From: Neurospora tetrasperma FGSC 2508
Taxonomy: Eukaryota; Ascomycota; Sordariomycetes; Sordariales; Sordariaceae
DNA length: 64,000 bases
Reading direction: 5' to 3'
NCBI RefSeq assembly: GCF_000213175.1
Contig: NW_009799101.1
Coordinates: 2,763,093 to 2,827,092, forward strand
Within the stretch, counting starts at the first letter, position 1. The number at the start of each line of letters is the position of its first letter. The notes beneath the pieces are model-generated. The model saw only the letters and a list, made by a program, of their open reading frames with translations, was not told where the DNA came from and searched no databases. A program made the translations under genes and the position numbers. Positions 60,922 to 64,000 of the stretch are shown piece after piece.

Positions 60922-61777
60922 ATGCTGTCAATTCTAAGAAAAGCGAAGCTCAAGGACAAAGAGCTTCGCATCCTCATGCTGTAAGCAATCACATGCCTGC
61001 TTCCAGTCCGATTGCACTATGCGCAATTTGCTGACAGGTACCAACGCAGAGGTCTTGACAATGCAGGCAAGACGACGATTGTCAAGAAAATCATGAATGA
61101 AGATGTGAACACGGTCAGCCCAACACTCGGGTTCATCATCAAAACCATAGACTATGAGGGTTACAAGCTAAACATTTGTAAGTAGTAAATTTCTGTTACA
61201 TGGGCATAGGTTTGGAAAAACTCATTGTGACCTATTCTAATCACAACAATACGTATAGGGGATGTTGGTGGCCAAAAAACGCTGCGGTCGTACTGGAGGA
61301 ATTACTTTGAAAAGACAGATGCGTTGATCTGGGTCGTTGATGCCACGGACAGGCTTCGCATTCAGGACTGCAAAGATGAACTCCACGGTCTGCTCCAGGA
61401 AGAGGTGAGTAATCCCCGCTCAAATATGATTTGTACTCCAGTTTGCCAATTTTGTCCACGTTATTGACCCAAATCTACACATCCAGCGACTGTCGGGAGC
61501 AAGCTTGCTTGTGTTTGCCAACAAGACCGATGTAAGGGGGTGCATGTCTGAGGACGAGCTGCGGGAGGTGAGTACCTATACTTGATGATCTTTCCTTTGA
61601 ATCTTCACATTGCGAAAGTAGTAATGCTGATGTGTTTCTCCCCAGGCTTTGCGACTCGATGAAATCAGGACGCATAAGTGGAATATTCTGCGGTGTAGTG
61701 CCATGACAGGTGAAAATCTCAAGGAGGGTTTGGCGTGGGTGGTTGAAGATGCAAAGGCTCGTCTTTTCCTGTACTAG
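60922..61777 (+). CDS. ARL2: Arl2-type small GTPase
   Basis: Five exons: 60922-60980, 61050-61177, 61259-61404, 61487-61567 and 61646-61777, with introns of 69, 81, 82 and 78 nt, give 181 residues. Motifs: G1 GLDNAGKTT, switch threonine in SPTLGF, G3 WDVGGQ, G4 NKTD, G5 CSAM. The N-terminus [20 protein letters not shown] lacks the glycine-2 myristoylation site and matches Arl2 (yeast Cin4, fission yeast Alp41). Arl2 works with tubulin-folding cofactors in making alpha/beta-tubulin dimers. The short exons mean that no long open frame reveals this gene. The trace of the tryptophan codon split by intron 2 is conserved in the family motif. Confidence 0.95.
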
Positions 61778-63125
61778 GACAAAGAGCTGGTTAGTGGTTG
61801 GGATTGGTGGTCGGCAAGGCACGGGCCGTATCCGAGATGAGATGTGAGACGATGTTTGGTTTGTCTATTTTGCCGTGAGGATACGAGGCGATACATGAAC
61901 AAGACGGTTGGGAGATCTGTCGAGCAGCGGTCAGCCTTCAGGGGAAGCGAGCCTCCCTTTTGATCCCCTTGAGGTTCCGCGTCTTCCAGAAGGACGGGTC
62001 AAAGGTGGAGTACACAAACAAGGAGCGGTGATGGGTAGAGATAAAACCGGACAAGTTGGTACCTGTCGATGAAGAAACCATAATGGACATTTTGATGTTA
62101 GCATTTCCGACGCATGGTCCGACCTTCTCAGTTAGGTTGAAACGGAGTTAGAGTCCGCAACGACTGATGGAAGCCTCGAAAATAAGATCTCTTCCAAGAA
62201 CGTGATTGATGCGTGGAGGGCAGTTAGGCCGATACCGCCTTGCTTATAGTATAGATGAGAGACATGGGTCAACAAGGACGAGGGCATTCTGGGCTGACTT
62301 TCTTGGACTCGAAAATCAAGGTTCCATCTTGGGCTGAGCTTCCACTTTCATGGCAGCCCGGCACGCGCAGCCCTGTCGCCGGCTGTTGCGTTGCTCCGTC
62401 GCTCTCTGTACCTGACGGTGCTCTGTTGTTGCAGCTTGCTTCCCGTCAGATGGCGCTCTCGGGGCATCGATTGGGCACCAGCTGCACAAATGGCATCGGA
62501 TCCACCCTGTGGATTCATTGGAGGCTCGTGGAAGGTGTGCCCCGCTCCCGCCCGCTGTGCATCCCGACACTTTCGTGCCTTGCGTGCCCGGGCATCCTTG
62601 GAGACGGAACAGTTCCCAAGAAGCAGCACATTGTAGCCGCCCAGGATTTCAGCTCCGCCTCCAGGGTAGACGGTCAACCCGGCTGATTGATTCTTTCGTC
62701 CATTGTACATGTGTATTTCATGTTGACATCAAGCAATCTGAACTGACGGCCGTCATTTCTGACAGCGTGCCCGGGACATCCCTCCATCCCTTTTTCCCTC
62801 CACACCTTTCTCTCGGCCCCTCCTCCCCCCCTTTCGTATCCTTCCGCTTCCCTTCGGCTACCCCCTTTCGTTCCTTCGTTCGTCCGTACCACTCGGCTCC
62901 CGCCCACAATAGACAGCGACAGATAGCGACAGACAGCAAGCGACAGCACAAGCACGCCACTGTCAGGCATCGTCGCCCAGTCGTCTCAGTTCGGTTCCGC
63001 TCCTTCTCCATCTGCATACCTACGCATCGACTTGGATGTGTTGGTGCTGCTGGGAGTGGTCTGTTCTTTAAATAACGTTTATAATCTAATACTTGGACCT
63101 TGTACCCCGGAGGTTACCAGACAAC
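61778..63125. other. Intergenic region before the last gene
   Basis: About 1.35 kb. C/T-rich sequence at 62780-62880 likely belongs to the promoter of the gene at 63126. No gene supported. Confidence 0.45.
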
Positions 63126-64000
63126 ATGTCTGACGAGGTTTCCGACTTTTTGCGCTCTGTCGAGCTGTTGAAAGGAAGACGTGAGGAAGAAGACGAAGCA
63201 CGCTCGCGCGAGCTGGAACAAAAGATATTGGCGGAAAAGGCTGAGCGACAAGCAAGACGACTAGGTGTGTTTTCTATCTACTCTATTATTACATTACTAC
63301 AACTTCGTTGTTGCTCTCTCTCCATGTCCTAAGTAGGCGGGGGATTGCGGATCAGGCCAGGAGCTTCCACGAGTTACACATACACGTCCAAGGGGCTGCT
63401 GCTGCTGCTGCTGCTGTTGCTGCTCATCAAAGGGGCTGGTCGTTGCCCAATGTTCGGTGCCATCTTGTTGTTATTGTTGTTGTTGTTGTTGTTGTCGACG
63501 ATAACAAGATAGTCCGAATACGGGGCCAACGGGTGACCACATACGAACGAAAATGCAAAGAGAATGCGAGGCCTGACTTGACTGATGAGGTCTGACTTAT
63601 TTTTCGTCCCATGTTCACAGAGCGCGCAAGGTCTATCTCCCCTCAGAAATCGTCTCCGGCAAACACCCACCACCACCGCACAAGCATTGCTAGCATTGCC
63701 AGCACCATTCAACCCCCCGATGGCGTAGACCTGTCCTCGCCCGCACACGAAACTACTGGAAGCCCCCGAGCACACTCTGTCCAGCTATCCGACCCCATGG
63801 AGCCCCTGTCGCTGGCTTCACCCACAAAGGAGAACGAGTCGCCGTCGTCGCCGTCGTCGCCACCGTCGTCGTCGACGCCTTTTGACTCGTCCGAACCAAG
63901 CAAGCGATCAAGCCAGATCCTCACCTCCCCTTCGGCTGCTATGCCCTCGGCCCGTCCCCTCTCCTGGCAGAGACGCCCTACATCTCAAGCTTCTGAGCGA
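63126..64000 (+). CDS. Unknown charged coiled-coil protein, 5' part
   Basis: Exon 1 is 63126-63264 and exon 2 begins at 63621 and runs off the window. The intron is 356 nt, the longest seen here (GTGTGT donor, CAG acceptor), and carries CTG and TTG triplet repeats. The N-terminus DFLRSVELLKGRREEEDEAR is helical and highly charged, continuing EQKILAEKAERQARRLERAR. Then comes a Ser/Pro/Thr-rich disordered region (SISPQKSSPANTHHH). No domain is visible within the window. The C-terminal part is needed for identification. Confidence 0.75.
63395..63424 (+). repeat. (GCT)n-type triplet run in intron
   Basis: About eight GCT/GTT triplets within the intron of the last gene. Confidence 0.85.
63465..63494 (+). 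repeat. (TTG)n-type triplet run in intron
   Basis: About ten TTG/TTA triplets in the same intron, ~40 bp after the GCT run. Confidence 0.85.

Noticed and set aside
62255-63075. Overlapping frames in both strands before the last gene
   Set aside because: No conserved motifs, weak starts, and composition typical of promoter and leader sequence.

Overview
The window looks like a euchromatic chromosomal segment of a filamentous ascomycete, most likely Neurospora or a very close Sordariaceae relative. The pointers are a cellobiose dehydrogenase of the cdh-1 type, many short introns (about 50-100 nt) with CTAAC/CTGAC branch motifs, and a ~4.3 kb block of extreme AT richness that carries the marks of repeat-induced point mutation (RIP). 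Species is not proven by sequence alone. Several start codons and exon joins were set by hand, because long open frames often begin at TTG or GTG or read through introns. Layout from left to right: a partial mitochondrial membrane protein (1-661, -); separase (1331-7876, +); secreted cellobiose dehydrogenase (8557-11245, -); tRNA-Arg(UCG) (-); a prolyl-4-hydroxylase-like 2OG oxygenase (13342-14312, +); a tRNA-like gene (-); a proline-rich protein whose frame is broken by a stop (16301-18709, -); nucleoporin Nup82/Nup88 (20219-22972, -); cap-binding subunit Cbc2 (24453-25210, +); mitoribosomal protein MRPL31/mL60 (25752-26226, -); TRAPP subunit sedlin/Trs20 (26955-27694, +); histone H4 (28733-29417, -); APC/C subunit Cdc27 (31077-33602, -); and a large coiled-coil protein (35329-37699, -). 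The middle is the most accessory-looking part. An Hsp70-like ATPase (38711-41274, -) and a tail-anchored AIG1-type GTPase (41976-43076, +) are divergently transcribed from a shared ~0.7 kb gap. Next to them lies an AT-rich relic (43557-47882) bounded by near-perfect inverted repeats and containing a degenerate Tc1/mariner-IS630-like DDE transposase. The right third returns to housekeeping genes: SND2/TMEM208 (48055-48561, +), a DUF3605/Gig1-like protein (48686-49552, -), NADH-cytochrome b5 reductase (50758-51848, +), a seven-exon Zn2Cys6 transcription factor (52582-56085, -), a GNAT acetyltransferase with a long disordered N-terminus (56944-59019, -), Arl2 (60922-61777, +) and the 5' part of an unknown charged coiled-coil protein (63126-64000, +). 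Most genes act independently. There is a loose cell-division theme (separase and Cdc27 both act at anaphase), and Arl2 is a tubulin-folding GTPase. The most interesting observations are the Hsp70-like/GTPase pair beside the RIPed element, the in-frame stop in the proline-rich gene, two GC-AG introns, and a short intron or frameshift in the Hsp70-like gene.
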